This document shows, piece by piece, positions 46,701 through 58,096 of a stretch of 64,000 bases of DNA. The notes below the pieces were generated by a model. The model was not told where the DNA came from, searched no databases, and worked only from the letters and a program-made list of their open reading frames with translations. The stretch is taken from positions 620,001 through 684,000 of the forward strand of contig NW_026515482.1 in NCBI RefSeq assembly GCF_014898815.1. Reading direction: 5' to 3'. The position numbers and the translations under genes were made by a program. Each line of letters starts with the position of its first letter. Position 1 is the first letter of the stretch. This DNA comes from Panonychus citri. Its lineage: Eukaryota; Arthropoda; Arachnida; Trombidiformes; Tetranychidae.

Positions 46701-47560
46701 CTGAATGAAAGTTTCCTGAGGAGCAATTCAGTTACATCTTTTTCCACCAAGAACTAGTTGATTTCTTTGATAAAATTCTGATCAATTGACTTAGTAGTAT
46801 GGAATGATTAATGCAAATCGTTAATAAATGAACTGAAATGATGAAATTCTGGTAAAATTTTAAAAATAATGTTTAATTAATTCTTGATGAGACTCTTGAT
46901 TGTTCTGTGAAATTAGTCGATGATAATTGAACCTCCATTTGCATCTTGACAGTAGACTAGAAGATTTAATTTTTTCAAGTGTATATTCATAGTGAATCAT
47001 GATGATCATCATGAAGATAAACTACTAATATAATAATCTAATCAACGAAATATTTTGAAATGAATCTTCTTCAAAGTGTAATCTTTATTTAGATTCAGTT
47101 GAGATTGAATCATCTTGGCTCAGTCATAATTAATCAATTGATTAGTATCATTAGAAAAAAAGCTGAAAGATACTCAAAGAGTAAACTATTTCATGAGATA
47201 GTCTTCCATGAGTCTTCATAATGGATAAGTAATTATATCTCATCAAAATTCAATTTCATTACATATAAATCAAAGATGAGATATTGACTTCACTTACAAG
47301 TGAAATAAATACAAACTTATATTTATGTAATCAGATTAAAGCGATAGTCAGAAAGTGATATTGATTCATTTCTGAACAATATTTCATCCAGAATCCATGT
47401 TAACTATGTTTGCCTTTTATTATGAGAACTCAGTTATTATCATAATTGCTTATTAACTATCATCCTCATCATCATGATGAATGTAATGATTTTTTTATGG
47501 TTGAATATATAATTAGCTTAGGAAAACAATTAGCTTTCATGAATTAAGATGGAAACATAA
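43761..47560. other. No supported gene
   Basis: AT-rich with frequent ATCATGAT. Frames such as 44705-45085 (plus) have no recognisable domain. This is probably the intron of, or flank to, the minus-strand receptor-like gene. Confidence 0.45.
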
Positions 47561-47579
47561 TAACAAAATAATATTAACC

Positions 47580-47737
47580 TCAAGGTGAAGATATTGAAGA
47601 TGATCAGAAAAAGTGGAAAATATCAATATCATATTCATGGAATAAGATATTTCAACATTTCCCTTGGATTTTGGGTGAGGAAATCTCTCTCTCATTTGCT
47701 CACTGAGATCATTACCTCGATCTTTACATGAATTATT
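47580..47737 (-). CDS. Candidate cytoplasmic-tail exon of the Sidestep-like gene
   Basis: Acceptor AAAGTTCAG precedes an open stretch reading CNNNSCKDRGNDLSEQMRER, then PHPKSKGNVEISYS, with a possible donor at CTTGAG|GTTAAT. Entry phase 0 could follow the exon near 49.5 kb. Hydrophilic start, hydrophobic end. No domain. Tentative. Confidence 0.3.
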
Positions 47738-49484
47738 ATTACACTGAACTTTCATGATATACATTATTGGGAAAATGAATATTTATAAACATATATTGGA
47801 AAAACAAAAATGACCCCAGGGCATGAAAAAATAATATTAATGCATTCAATCAATTTCCTGATATCTAAATAACATTAAAGGTCTACAAGGCAAAACTGTT
47901 GATGAAAATGTTTATCCATTTCTCCAAATATATATTACCATGAATGCATTTTAATAGCAGTTATCATGTTATCTCATCATGATCATCATCTTAATGATGT
48001 CATTTGGAATGTTTTTATGCAGAGAAAAAAAAGTTCATCTAAAATTGGCAAGTTGGATGATGGAGATGATAATATCTTCTTAAAAGATTGATAATCGATC
48101 AGGATGAAAATTGGAGAGAGAGAGAGAAGAAGAAGAAGAAGCTGATTAAAACCAGTTAGCCTCGAAATAGTTTATCTCATGAAGATGAAGAGCAAGAAAA
48201 AAAAGTTCTGAATAATGATGACCTTTTTTCTTCATGAACTCAAGGTCAATTTTATTATCACTTTTTTCTCACATCATGAAAACCTTTTTCATTGCATTTA
48301 CTCCGATAATGATGTGGTGAAAGTGATCGTAAAGGCCATAGAGATGAATAAACAGTCTTGGGGGAGGAAAAAGACATTGATGCATAAAATAAGGTTACTT
48401 CACTTTCTCCACCTTCACCTTTATCTTTTCATCATCCTCATCATCTCTATCATCAAGGTAATCACCAGTATCATCATCATCATCACTCACAGAGACCCTT
48501 TTGATCCATTAGATAAAAAGGTAAAGATCGAAGGTAATAACAAGGAGACAAAATAAGTTCCAAGGTAGAGAAAAAAATTTTTCTGATCAGATGATTCTCT
48601 CTTTTTTTTCCTCTGTGGAGTTTTTTTTATTTCTATTCCTACTAAAATTCTGCTAACTACAAGCTCACTGAGTTTCTTTTAGAACTCTGAACTTTATTTG
48701 CCTTCATTTTTTTTACTCCATCATGTTGCTTGAATATTTAATATTTTCCATCATGATTATGAGAGAAGAAGAGGAATCATGATAATTCTTATCCTTTCAC
48801 TCTTTTTTGACAGAAAGATGAAGATATGAAAAGTGAAAACTCACCAGGAATCACAACTTAAGTCATTCTCATGCTTTACCAATGGAAATTGTGAATAAAG
48901 TTCTGAGTAAAAGAAAGTAAATTCTTTCAACTTTTCCCTTTTCTTTTTATCTTCTCTTTATATCATTTACAAAGCAATACAATTGTAAATCGTCCATGAG
49001 AATCATCTTTGAGATCATGAATGAATTGAATATAATCATGAGAAGACTGAAACCAGGTCAAGAATTTCTCACTCTTTCACCGATAATTCAATAAGAAATT
49101 TTCTTTGACAATCTGATGGTGAAAAAAAAGTGAATAGGAAAAAAAATGTAATGAACATGATGATATTTCTGTCAACAATTATTAAGTAATGAAACGTGTT
49201 AGTCATCATCTTCATCTATTAAGTTCATGATGATAAAATGAATAATATAAAAGCATCATGATGACTATCGGTTAAAATGAGAGAGCAAGAAGAAAAAAAC
49301 TCTTGAGAAATGAATGAAGATAAAAAAAGTTCTGACTCAGTAACCTCTTCTGATGAGTTTCATTATCAACAAGTTGGGTTAATACAGTGATAACAATCAT
49401 CATCAAGGATTGTACTCAAAAGTTCCTGGAATATCATGGAAAAGTATCAATATGAAAAGATGAACAAAAGTGCAATTACTTACT

Positions 49485-49605
49485 GAATTATATGGAATCC
49501 TTTTCAGCGGAATCGCCATTGAATCACCTTCTTTACAGGAGATATAAATTGCTCGGCGGTCATTCTTACTTTCGAGATTGGCCCAGAATGTTTCAGTCTC
49601 GAAAT
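49485..49605 (-). CDS. Candidate tail exon of the Sidestep-like gene
   Basis: Between ATGTTCAG and GTAAGT the frame reads FETETFWANLESKNDRRAIY, then ISCKEGDS. It is well bounded and of balanced amino-acid composition, unlike the low-complexity frames around it. Flanks are non-coding. It is on the same strand as the FN3 and membrane-span exons and plausibly part of the receptor's intracellular tail. The final base count at its 3' edge is uncertain to one position. Confidence 0.45.
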
Positions 49606-50121
49606 CTGAACATTTCAGTTGTTCACCAATATAACGATCATGGAAAAGATGTTTAAGAGATTAAAGAAAAAGAAAAGCAATATTAGTTAAAAAGAAAATG
49701 ATTTTTGTTTCCAAATAAAGAAAAGTAAATGAAAATTTTGCCGCAAGAGAAAATAAATAGACTCAGAGAATCAGAACTTTTTCTTGATCAAAATCAGAAT
49801 TATTATCATCGGATTGAAACCAATCTACTTATATATTAATATATAAACAAGTCTCTAAATTAGAACAGAGAATGAACATTTTGATGAAATAAAAGAGAAG
49901 ATGATTGAATTAGGTTATATTCCAAATGGGAGATGATGACGAGCAGAAGAAAATGATCAGGAAAAAGTTCTATGTATTGTTAGGGAATATTATCTGAGAA
50001 AATTTGAACAAATAGAAATATATTTTCATCATGAAAGATGAGACAAAAGAAGTTGAAAGTTCTTGAAACTCAGAGAGAAAATCTAATGTAAACAAGATTG
50101 CGATGAGGAACTTTGTCTACA

Positions 50122-50124
<3 letters not shown>

Positions 50125-50189
<65 letters not shown>
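50125..50189. repeat. (AG)n microsatellite
   Basis: 65 bases of uninterrupted AG repeat in the presumed receptor-gene intron. Confidence 0.95.
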
Positions 50190-50192
<3 letters not shown>

Positions 50193-51706
50193 GTATCACC
50201 ATGAGAGCTTGAAAGTAGTAAATAAGACCAATGAAAGAATTGAAGTTAAATTGAAACTATTTTAAAGCTAAAATTCACAAGATGATGAAGATAATCTTCA
50301 AGATGAAATGGAAAGTCAAAACAATGGATAAGATATCAAGGGATTTCAAGAGGAGTTCATGAAAATAAAGGTAAGCAAAGATTCAGTTTTGTCGTGTACA
50401 TGGATGAAACTATTGTCATCATCAGAATCATGAGCATCATCTTAAGTGTATTTTCAGAGGCAAAAAATGTCAATATATTGTTTTATTTTACCTAAAGAAT
50501 AATATTGTTATCTATTGACATTATTATCTACGAAGATTGTGTAATAAAGTTGCATGGTTGAGGATTCTAAGGGTGGGAGGTGAATGGAAATACTTGCAAT
50601 GCAAAAATAAATAGGATCATCAGAGAGTGAGAGGAATAAGCATTTGTTGATATTTATTATTGTAACTATTTCATGGTAGATTTATCTGATTAGTGAATTC
50701 TGTATTCAGATAGTTTTCCATCATCATGATAATTTTGAATCATCATCATAATGGGAAAACCAAAGGAATCAAATTGCTTTTTTATTATTTGCCAAAGTGA
50801 AAGTAAAAATAATTGCAATGAGAAAAACAAAACAGTGATTGACAATCAATCAAACTGAATTAATGTTGACATTGATGGCATGAATCTTCATGATGGTGGT
50901 AAACAAAATTCAAGGAGATAAATGAATGATTCTGGTAAATTCAACTCTCTTTCTCTCTCTCTTTCTCCTTCATCTTTCACCAATTTGATCTTCATCTTAA
51001 CAAAGGTATTTGATAAATCAAAGTGCAATGATAATATAATTTAATATTATTATTAAATCATCTCACAGCTCATGAAGTGAGAATAAGAGTGAGAGAGTGA
51101 AAGTGAATTAGAAAAGAGAGAGAAAAAATCATGAATGAAAAAATTCTTGGAACAATTTTTTTCCTTTTTACATCATCTATTACCTATTAATAGCAGAGAG
51201 TATACTTGCTATTATATTCAGCATGATAATCATGATGGAATGGTAGTACAACAGATTATTCAATTAGGGATGAAGAGGAAATCAATTTTAATTTTAAATC
51301 AGGTAAATACTTTGGAATAGGTTGTCATGGTGATGGGGAGAATTCAGGATGAAGATGAAAATCTATGGATGGATAGATGGCGAAATTGATCATCAACATC
51401 CAAAGAAGATGATTAAGGCAAAGTGTATTTACTTTTTTTTGTTTTCCATGAAATTCAAGCTTAAAACACTTTTCTATTCACTCTACTACATGATGATCAT
51501 CATCATTATCTTGCTGAAAATCATGAGAAGCAAGATGATGAAAAGTTAAGCCTCAAAATGGGCAGATGATGATAATGATGATCATTTTCAAGCCATTCAC
51601 ACTCTTGGTACATTTGCTCGGCTCCTGATTTCATAAGGCTGTCAAAATGATAATATATTTAAATGATACTTGATAATGTACAATAAAACATACACACACA
51701 CATAAC

Positions 51707-51840
51707 CTGAAAACTGAACGGGAAGAGATGAAGGTGATAACATAACTGAAGGGGTGAAAGGTAAAGGGTGGTTTTGCCTGGTATAGTGAAAGGGTTGAAA
51801 GTGGGTTGGCTGTTTTCTCCCCATGCATTTGCATTCGTAG
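51707..51840 (-). CDS. Candidate tail exon, open in all three frames
   Basis: The strong acceptor TTTTTTTACAG and donor CAG|GTTATG bound 134 bases that are free of stops in all three minus-strand frames. From the preceding exon, phase 1 entry gives NAWGENSQPTFNPFT. The reading PLPFTPSVMLSPSSL instead joins better to the exon near 49.5 kb. Both look protein-like, so the correct joins, or alternative splicing, remain open. Confidence 0.45.
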
Positions 51841-52453
51841 CTGTAAAAAAAGCATAATAGCAACAATAAAAGTGACACAAAGCATCAGCACATTATCATC
51901 ACTCTTTCAGCTGCCTGAATATCAATGAAATATATATTAAACATCATGGAACATGTATCATGATATCATAATGTTCAGAAATGAATGTAAAAAGATGGAG
52001 ATTCAAGCAGAGAATTGAACTTTTTTCTTCTTCTTCTTTCTTTAAATGATGATGAAGATGAAGATGAGGATGTAACAAAGTACATTCTTGCAAGTCAAAA
52101 GGTTATGGATATCATGATATTGTAATATATTAAATATAATGTAATATCTTTATGGTTTTGATTTAATAATAATGGTGGTGAAAGATGATGCATAAGAAAC
52201 AAAAGGAAACTCAAACTGAGACTCATGATGATGATGATAATTCTGATAATAAGACAGAAAAGAGTAAGTGAAGACACTAAATGGACCCAAACTTTAGCTA
52301 ACTAACGAGTTCGAAGATACAACTAAGGAAATGTACAGAGAAAGTCTAATCTATAAGAACATGTTTTTTACCAAAGAAAAAAAAACCAAGAGATTAACAT
52401 GATATTAGATCATTATTATGATTACGTCGATTTAATAATCGACTAATACTAAC

Positions 52454-52527
52454 CTATGCTTGTTCGTGGTAATGGGATAATGTCCGGACTTTTGGCTTCG
52501 AGATTCAATTGAGAGGGTGAACGTTTG
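52454..52527 (-). CDS. Juxtamembrane tail exon of the Sidestep-like gene
   Basis: Acceptor CTATCCTTTAG and donor ATAG|GTTAGT bound 74 bases reading KRSPSQLNLEAKSPDIIPLP. Entry phase 2 fits exactly to the membrane-span exon upstream. Confidence 0.6.
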
Positions 52528-52727
52528 CTAAAGGATAGAATTGGAATGAGAATTTAGATAATTACAAGATTAAGATTGTATTATTATGATGAGAAATCAA
52601 AGGCGTTTGTAGGTCAATATTTTTGTTCTAGTCGAGTGTTTTTGTGTTCTACCAATCGTTTGATCTGTTTATATCTTTTTCTTTGGGGAAAAATTTCGCA
52701 TCCTAATGGCATTTGTTGTTTACTTAC

Positions 52728-52893
52728 AATGAAGGGGAATATGTATTAATATCCATTTCTGGTTTGGGTAATAATTTGGTTGATCTTGATCGTCTTTTCA
52801 ATATTATCACAATCAATAAGCTTGAAATGATGACCAGGACAAAGGTAATAGTGACCATGGAGGATGAGGACATTGTACTATTATTTTTTGATC
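52728..52893 (-). CDS. Membrane-span exon of the Sidestep-like gene
   Basis: The frame gives a short Ser-rich stalk, a hydrophobic span (MVTITFVLVIISSLLIVIIL) and a basic stop-transfer KRRSR, ending at a consensus GTAAGT donor in phase 2. The acceptor is less clear; GAAAAAG at 52894 fits the phase 1 exit of the FN3 exon. Type I topology is predicted. Confidence 0.6.
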
Positions 52894-54620
52894 CTTTTTC
52901 TTTCAAGTATTTGGTCGTTATCATGATAACCATAAACAGGCAATAAGTAAAAACATCAAATGATAATGATGATTATGAGAGACAAGCGATTAAACGTTGT
53001 GATGAAATGTGATCCAGGAAGAGAAAAGAAAGAAAGAGAAAGATGGAGATAATAAATAAGAAAAAGTTTCATGACATTCTTTCATCTTCTATCAGATGAA
53101 AGTAAATTTAATCCAAAAGGATGTGTAAAAAGGGTGCAAGAGGAAAAGGAAAGGATGATGATGAACCGGAAGAAGATGGTTAGCAAAGTGAAAGAAAAGG
53201 AGGGAAGATGATGAGTTAAGGTGATGATAATGATGATGATGAGTCGAGTAAGGAAAAGGTCAGAATAAAAAGGGAAATGATTGGGAAAACAGAGAGAAAG
53301 ACTGAGAAAATGATTAAGGGAAATGAAAACGATGATATAACTGAAGATGATAAAGAATCAAGCCTAAAGCTGATCACCTTCATCACCATTATGATGATCA
53401 TCATGAGAAAATGAAGACATTATTAGCAACCTTTCTCACTCTATTAGGTTTTCTGTTATTCTCAATCATCTCTTTCACTTTAACAAAGATTGAGCTCTGA
53501 TGATGTTACCTCATCATCAACAAGGACACGTTGATGATGATACTGATGATGATTCTGTTGTCTTGCTGTTTATTTGTCAAGTTACGTTGTTATTATTATG
53601 TTTACTATTACAAAATAAATGAAGTTATCTGTTTACTCTGAGATTTTTTCCCTCTTCCTTTGCCTGTGGTTAATATAACAATCTATACACAGAAAACATC
53701 CTCAATATCGTGAGTGGGTGGTGGTTGTGTTCGCGGGAGTGATTTAATAAAAACATGAAGATGTTCAGTTATGTGTCAGACTAGAAGATCGAGAGAAAAA
53801 AAGTATTGAAAGAGAGAAAGAAATGACCAACTAGAAAGAAAAGGTGATCCAATAGCAAAGCGAAAATATGTCAACTTAGAGAGAAGATGAAAAAAAATTC
53901 GAATATTTGTTCGTCATTACAAGTCAATCTTCGAGGATTTTGAACTTATACTTGGGTAAGAAAATATGTTCTTAAAGGCTAAACAACTCAACCTTCCATT
54001 TTCAAACCATGATTCTTATTTTCTCAGGATAAAGTCTCTTGTTTTCGAACAGATTAAAAATTATTCTTTCTGAGGAAAGAAAAAATTTCAAAAGGAAACT
54101 CTGATGGAAAATGATGTTTTCTTATAGACAGAAGAGGATATGATGAAGGAGAGATGATGAAAAGGAAGAGAAAAACATTAGAGATTTAGGACTATTGTTT
54201 CAAAGCATTTCAGCTGAAGGATTAGAAGTGTCTCTCAATGAGAATAAGTGAAAGTGAATTGGTTACTATCATCATGATCATGAGAAGATGAAAAAAAAGG
54301 AAACGAAGGAAGATGATTCAGGAAAGTACAGTTAGCAAAAGAGAGAGAGAGAGAGGAGAAATTGTGAGAGTGAATAACAAAAATTGACACGGAAAAAAGT
54401 ATCCAAAGGGATAGAAAAAGGATGAGGATGCCTTGAGCTTGGAAGATGTAGGGAAATGTTGATGATGGAAAATGATGAGATAAGGGAGAGATAGAAAAAG
54501 GTTTAGGAAGAAAAGTTTCCTCTCTCTTCTTCCTGTATCATCATTATCATTCCTATGATGATACAACAAATGCATTATTGTTATTATCATTATCATTAAG
54601 CATTAGATTTAATAACAAAC

Positions 54621-55016
54621 CTAATGGAAGTTGTTTTGTTGTTTGTTTGGTTCCTTCTAACTCGAAACTTTTACCACTTTTACCCTTTATATTGGATGAA
54701 TAGACGATGAAAGTGTAAAATTCTGATGGAATCAGATTATCGATGAAAAGACAAATAGGCGTTGATGAAGATGATGAAGTTGGCGGTGAAGATGAAGATG
54801 ATAATGATGAGGGAGGAGGTGAAGGAAGTAAAGTTGATAATGTTAATTCACTTGAAGTTACATTGGCTATCACATTAAAATCACTTTTGTCACCTTTGTA
54901 AACTTCAAGGTGAATCTTTTGAGTTAATCCACCATCGTAACCAGGATCACAGCAGATTTTCATGGTTGTATCATTGATCTCGTACTTTTTGCAGCGATTG
55001 GGTGAATCTGGACGAT
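54621..55016 (-). CDS. Fibronectin type III exon, Sidestep-like cell-adhesion receptor
   Basis: The 396-base exon with phase 1 at both ends, as is usual for Ig/FN3 modules, encodes one FN3 domain. PDSPNRC, then CCDPGYDGGLTQKIHLEVYK, and later FIVYSSNIKGKS match the membrane-proximal FN3 domain of arthropod Sidestep-family proteins. In flies these are muscle or neuron surface ligands for Beaten-path receptors and guide motor axons. A Ser/Pro-rich insertion (about 23 residues) occupies one loop. Upstream Ig exons are not in 55.0-56.4 kb, so they must lie beyond the retroelement or outside the window. Confidence 0.75.
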
Positions 55017-56446
55017 CTGATATAATTAAAGGTAAGAGAGAGGGAGAGAAACAAAATACAATTGAGTTAATTAACGTGCTAAAGATAAAAATAACACCTA
55101 ATTACTGATAAATTATCCATGTTAGTTAATTATCTATCGCAATGATATTTTTAATCAATTTATTTTCACGAGATTTACAATGATAATTAATGATGCAATA
55201 AATTACTGTTCAATCAATTGCTTAAGGAAATTTCTTCAACTTGATTGATGAGTTTTAATTGTTCACTCAATTGTTAACTCGATTCTATTAATTGTTAGGC
55301 AGAATTTTATTTTTCTAATGATAAGACAATCAATTTGAGAATAACATTTCATGATGATTCTGCCTTACAGAATTGAGGACAATTTTCCAAATATAAAATG
55401 AAACTCATGAAATTATTTATATTCATCATCTTGACTATATAATTATTAACATGAAAAATGAATAAATATAACTTCATCATCTTTTATATTGAGATACAAT
55501 GAATAATTAAGTTGTGAAAGTTAAACAGTTATATCAATGAATTGGTAAGTAAGTTTATGATTATTATCAACATGATGAATGAGGATTCTAATGAAATTGT
55601 ATCAAAACTTGATGAAAACTTTTGATTAACTTTTATTCTGATGATCAACATAATCATTCAACTAAAGTCTCGGTTTCAGTTGACTCAAATACTGAGCAAT
55701 TTAAATTAAGCATTAAATTTGATTGAGAAAGGTTATTTCATTTATTCTGTTGGTTTAATAATCAATTATCCCAATTAGTTTGTTGATTTCTGAATTATTA
55801 TGGATGAAGTGAAAGGTGAACTTCAGGGTGATCAAGGTAAACACTTTAGTGAATAAACTTTATCGGCATTAGCCAATTGATTTTAACTAAAGTTATCGAT
55901 TCAGAAGAAGAGACTGCCTTTCACAATTCAATCTGTTACAAATTCTTTTAGGATCTTTCCAAAATACTAATATTAATTTAACTCACAAGGTAAATTTTAT
56001 TATAAACTTAAAGGTTTATTAACTGTATTAATTAAAGTTAACAGTATGAAGATTAAACGGGAATTAATTGTAAATTGATTCGATCATCTTTTATATCGAA
56101 AATCGAATAATCGAAATTTGAATTTTCTAAAGAGAACAATTAATCTGATTGGTCGATTAACCATTTGTCTAAAGACAACGATTTTCTATTGTCTCCTTAG
56201 TAGACATTAGTCTAGATTAAAATAAATATTAACCATTTTCTCAAGAGAGTTAACTTGTCAGTCAGACGATGATGATTAACATCTTTAACTTCAATTGTGA
56301 ACAATAGTTAATCTTAAACAAAGTGAAAATTAAATGAGTAATTAAGTTAATTGTGAACAAAATTAATAAAACAAATAAATTTAAGCCTTGAGGTAATCCA
56401 AATATAAAGTTAAATGGTTCCAACGGGTAACTCAGTTTTCTACCCT
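55017..56446. other. Intron-like DNA; expected 3' LTR of element 2 not delimited
   Basis: AT-rich, no coding sequence. The 3' LTR of the second retrotransposon should begin shortly after its last stop codon (a purine run GAAGGGTAGAAAAC then TG on the minus strand near 56435). Without the partner LTR in the window I cannot set its limits. Confidence 0.45.
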
Positions 56447-58096
56447 TCACTTCCGTGGTTCTTGATTAAGACTCCTTGGTTGGACCATTTTGATTTGATC
56501 TCTTGGAATAGCTCGAGGTCGATCGGCTTGAACCGTGAAATGTAAGTCTCTTGATCTTTCTCTTGAATTATGATGATCTCTATGAACATTAACCGGAGGT
56601 AATGATGTATCCATATTCTCATCTACAAGATGAATCTCAAAAGATTGTGTTGTCTGAGGTACAGGCATTTCAGATGCGGGTTGACAACAACGATGATTGA
56701 ATTGAGGTTTACCTCTTGATCTATCGGGACCATAATAAGCCCAATTGTCAGGCCATTCGGCTTCATGAGATTGAACTCTTTCAGAATAGATTTTGAATAA
56801 CCTTGAGACAAATGAATTGCTACATGTTGATGTTACATTCGCATAATGTATTCCATCTCCTATTTGATCTACTTTCTCTTCGATCTCTTTCCAATAGGAC
56901 ATGTACAATTGCATCGCTATTATGGCCTCAACGGCAGGTGAATGAGGTCTATTTTCCACAGTATATCCTCCGAATACCAAAAAGGCAATGAGAGTTAATG
57001 AACAAGCACTTTCATTAAATGGAGAAAATATTTGTGTTATCTCTCTCATCTTTGACTTTAGCAATTCAATTTCACATGACTCAAGTCCAATTGATTTTAA
57101 CATGTTAATTATTCCAGCACCAACAATTACTTTAGCACAAGCAAGATATTGGATCACCTGATCTCTTATCGATGGTAAAGTTTTACTCAATCTAATATCA
57201 GATTTCTTGAGACCATGATAATGTGAGTCCATATAGTTAATGTTATTGTGTCTAACTAGAGTTTCGTAAACTATTTGTTGAAACCCATTAACAATAACGA
57301 TCCAAACTGGTCTTGGCATGAGCTTATTAGTATAACTGTTCCGTTCGATTCGGATTTCATTAACACGACAAAAGGCCATGTGAACACAGAAAGTTAACAG
57401 AGGATTAGGATGAAGCTTTGATTGTTGTTCGATCCTTGAGGAAATTGCTTCACTTAAAGGAGGAAGTTGAATCCTTGTGACACGTTGATACAATTCAGTT
57501 GCTTCTCTTTGTTTCTCATCTTTTCTTTGCTGTTTCCAATCAGACTGATGTCTTGATTTGGATGATGATGAGGTTGATGATGAAGAGGAAACTGATGATT
57601 TATCGTCGGGAACACCACGAAAACTTGGAAATTCATCACAAATTGAGGTTAACACTGAGTTTCTCTCGTTTACGTCAAGCAAGGTGAATGGATCGATCCT
57701 AATAAAGGCAAGTCCATTAGCGACATTATCTGGAGATACATTTACTTTAGTGAAACCTTTAGGTGCTCTTGGTTTTCCTTTAGCAAGTTTAGCCCATTCA
57801 GGTGAAGCTCTTATGAGATAAGCGGGTACTGTATATTTGCTTACGATTGTCGCTGGTCTTATATATTGACCTGGTTCCGCTCTTTTACCTATGACTGGGT
57901 CAAATCCAAGGTCTTGGAGATATTGTTCACCTTCATATATTGGAGCGTGTGGATCACAAACTCTTTTTAAAACTGACCAATAACATGTTCCCATGTTAGC
58001 GTAAGTTCTAATAGCGTTTGGTGTAAGTAATGGATCATTTGGTGACTTTTCTTTTATCACATCATATTGAGCCCATTTCTCATGAATTCCACCCAT
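56447..58096 (-). CDS. Third ORF C-terminal part, element 2: exonuclease-like fold with altered active site
   Basis: 549 codons continuing the RING-bearing ORF after a one-base break. Residues 240-400 align nearly without gaps to the DEDDh domain of element 1 (W265 to W505, H385 to H626), but the acidic residues are changed: E247 for D487, R249 for E489, M332 for D573, E390 for D631. Only the histidine is kept. The fold is likely preserved and nuclease activity lost. The N-terminal 230 residues (Ser-rich near 166-182) and the Arg-rich tail have no recognised domain. Confidence 0.8.
   Translation of the reverse strand: MGGIHEKWAQYDVIKEKSPNDPLLTPNAIRTYANMGTCYWSVLKRVCDPHAPIYEGEQYLQDLGFDPVIGKRAEPGQYIRPATIVSKYTVPAYLIRASPEWAKLAKGKPRAPKGFTKVNVSPDNVANGLAFIRIDPFTLLDVNERNSVLTSICDEFPSFRGVPDDKSSVSSSSSTSSSSKSRHQSDWKQQRKDEKQREATELYQRVTRIQLPPLSEAISSRIEQQSKLHPNPLLTFCVHMAFCRVNEIRIERNSYTNKLMPRPVWIVIVNGFQQIVYETLVRHNNINYMDSHYHGLKKSDIRLSKTLPSIRDQVIQYLACAKVIVGAGIINMLKSIGLESCEIELLKSKMREITQIFSPFNESACSLTLIAFLVFGGYTVENRPHSPAVEAIIAMQLYMSYWKEIEEKVDQIGDGIHYANVTSTCSNSFVSRLFKIYSERVQSHEAEWPDNWAYYGPDRSRGKPQFNHRCCQPASEMPVPQTTQSFEIHLVDENMDTSLPPVNVHRDHHNSRERSRDLHFTVQADRPRAIPRDQIKMVQPRSLNQEPRK

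Noticed and set aside
48215..48556. 113-residue plus-strand ORF
   Set aside because: The hydrophobic part comes from CATCAT repeats (Ile/Ser runs). No other support.
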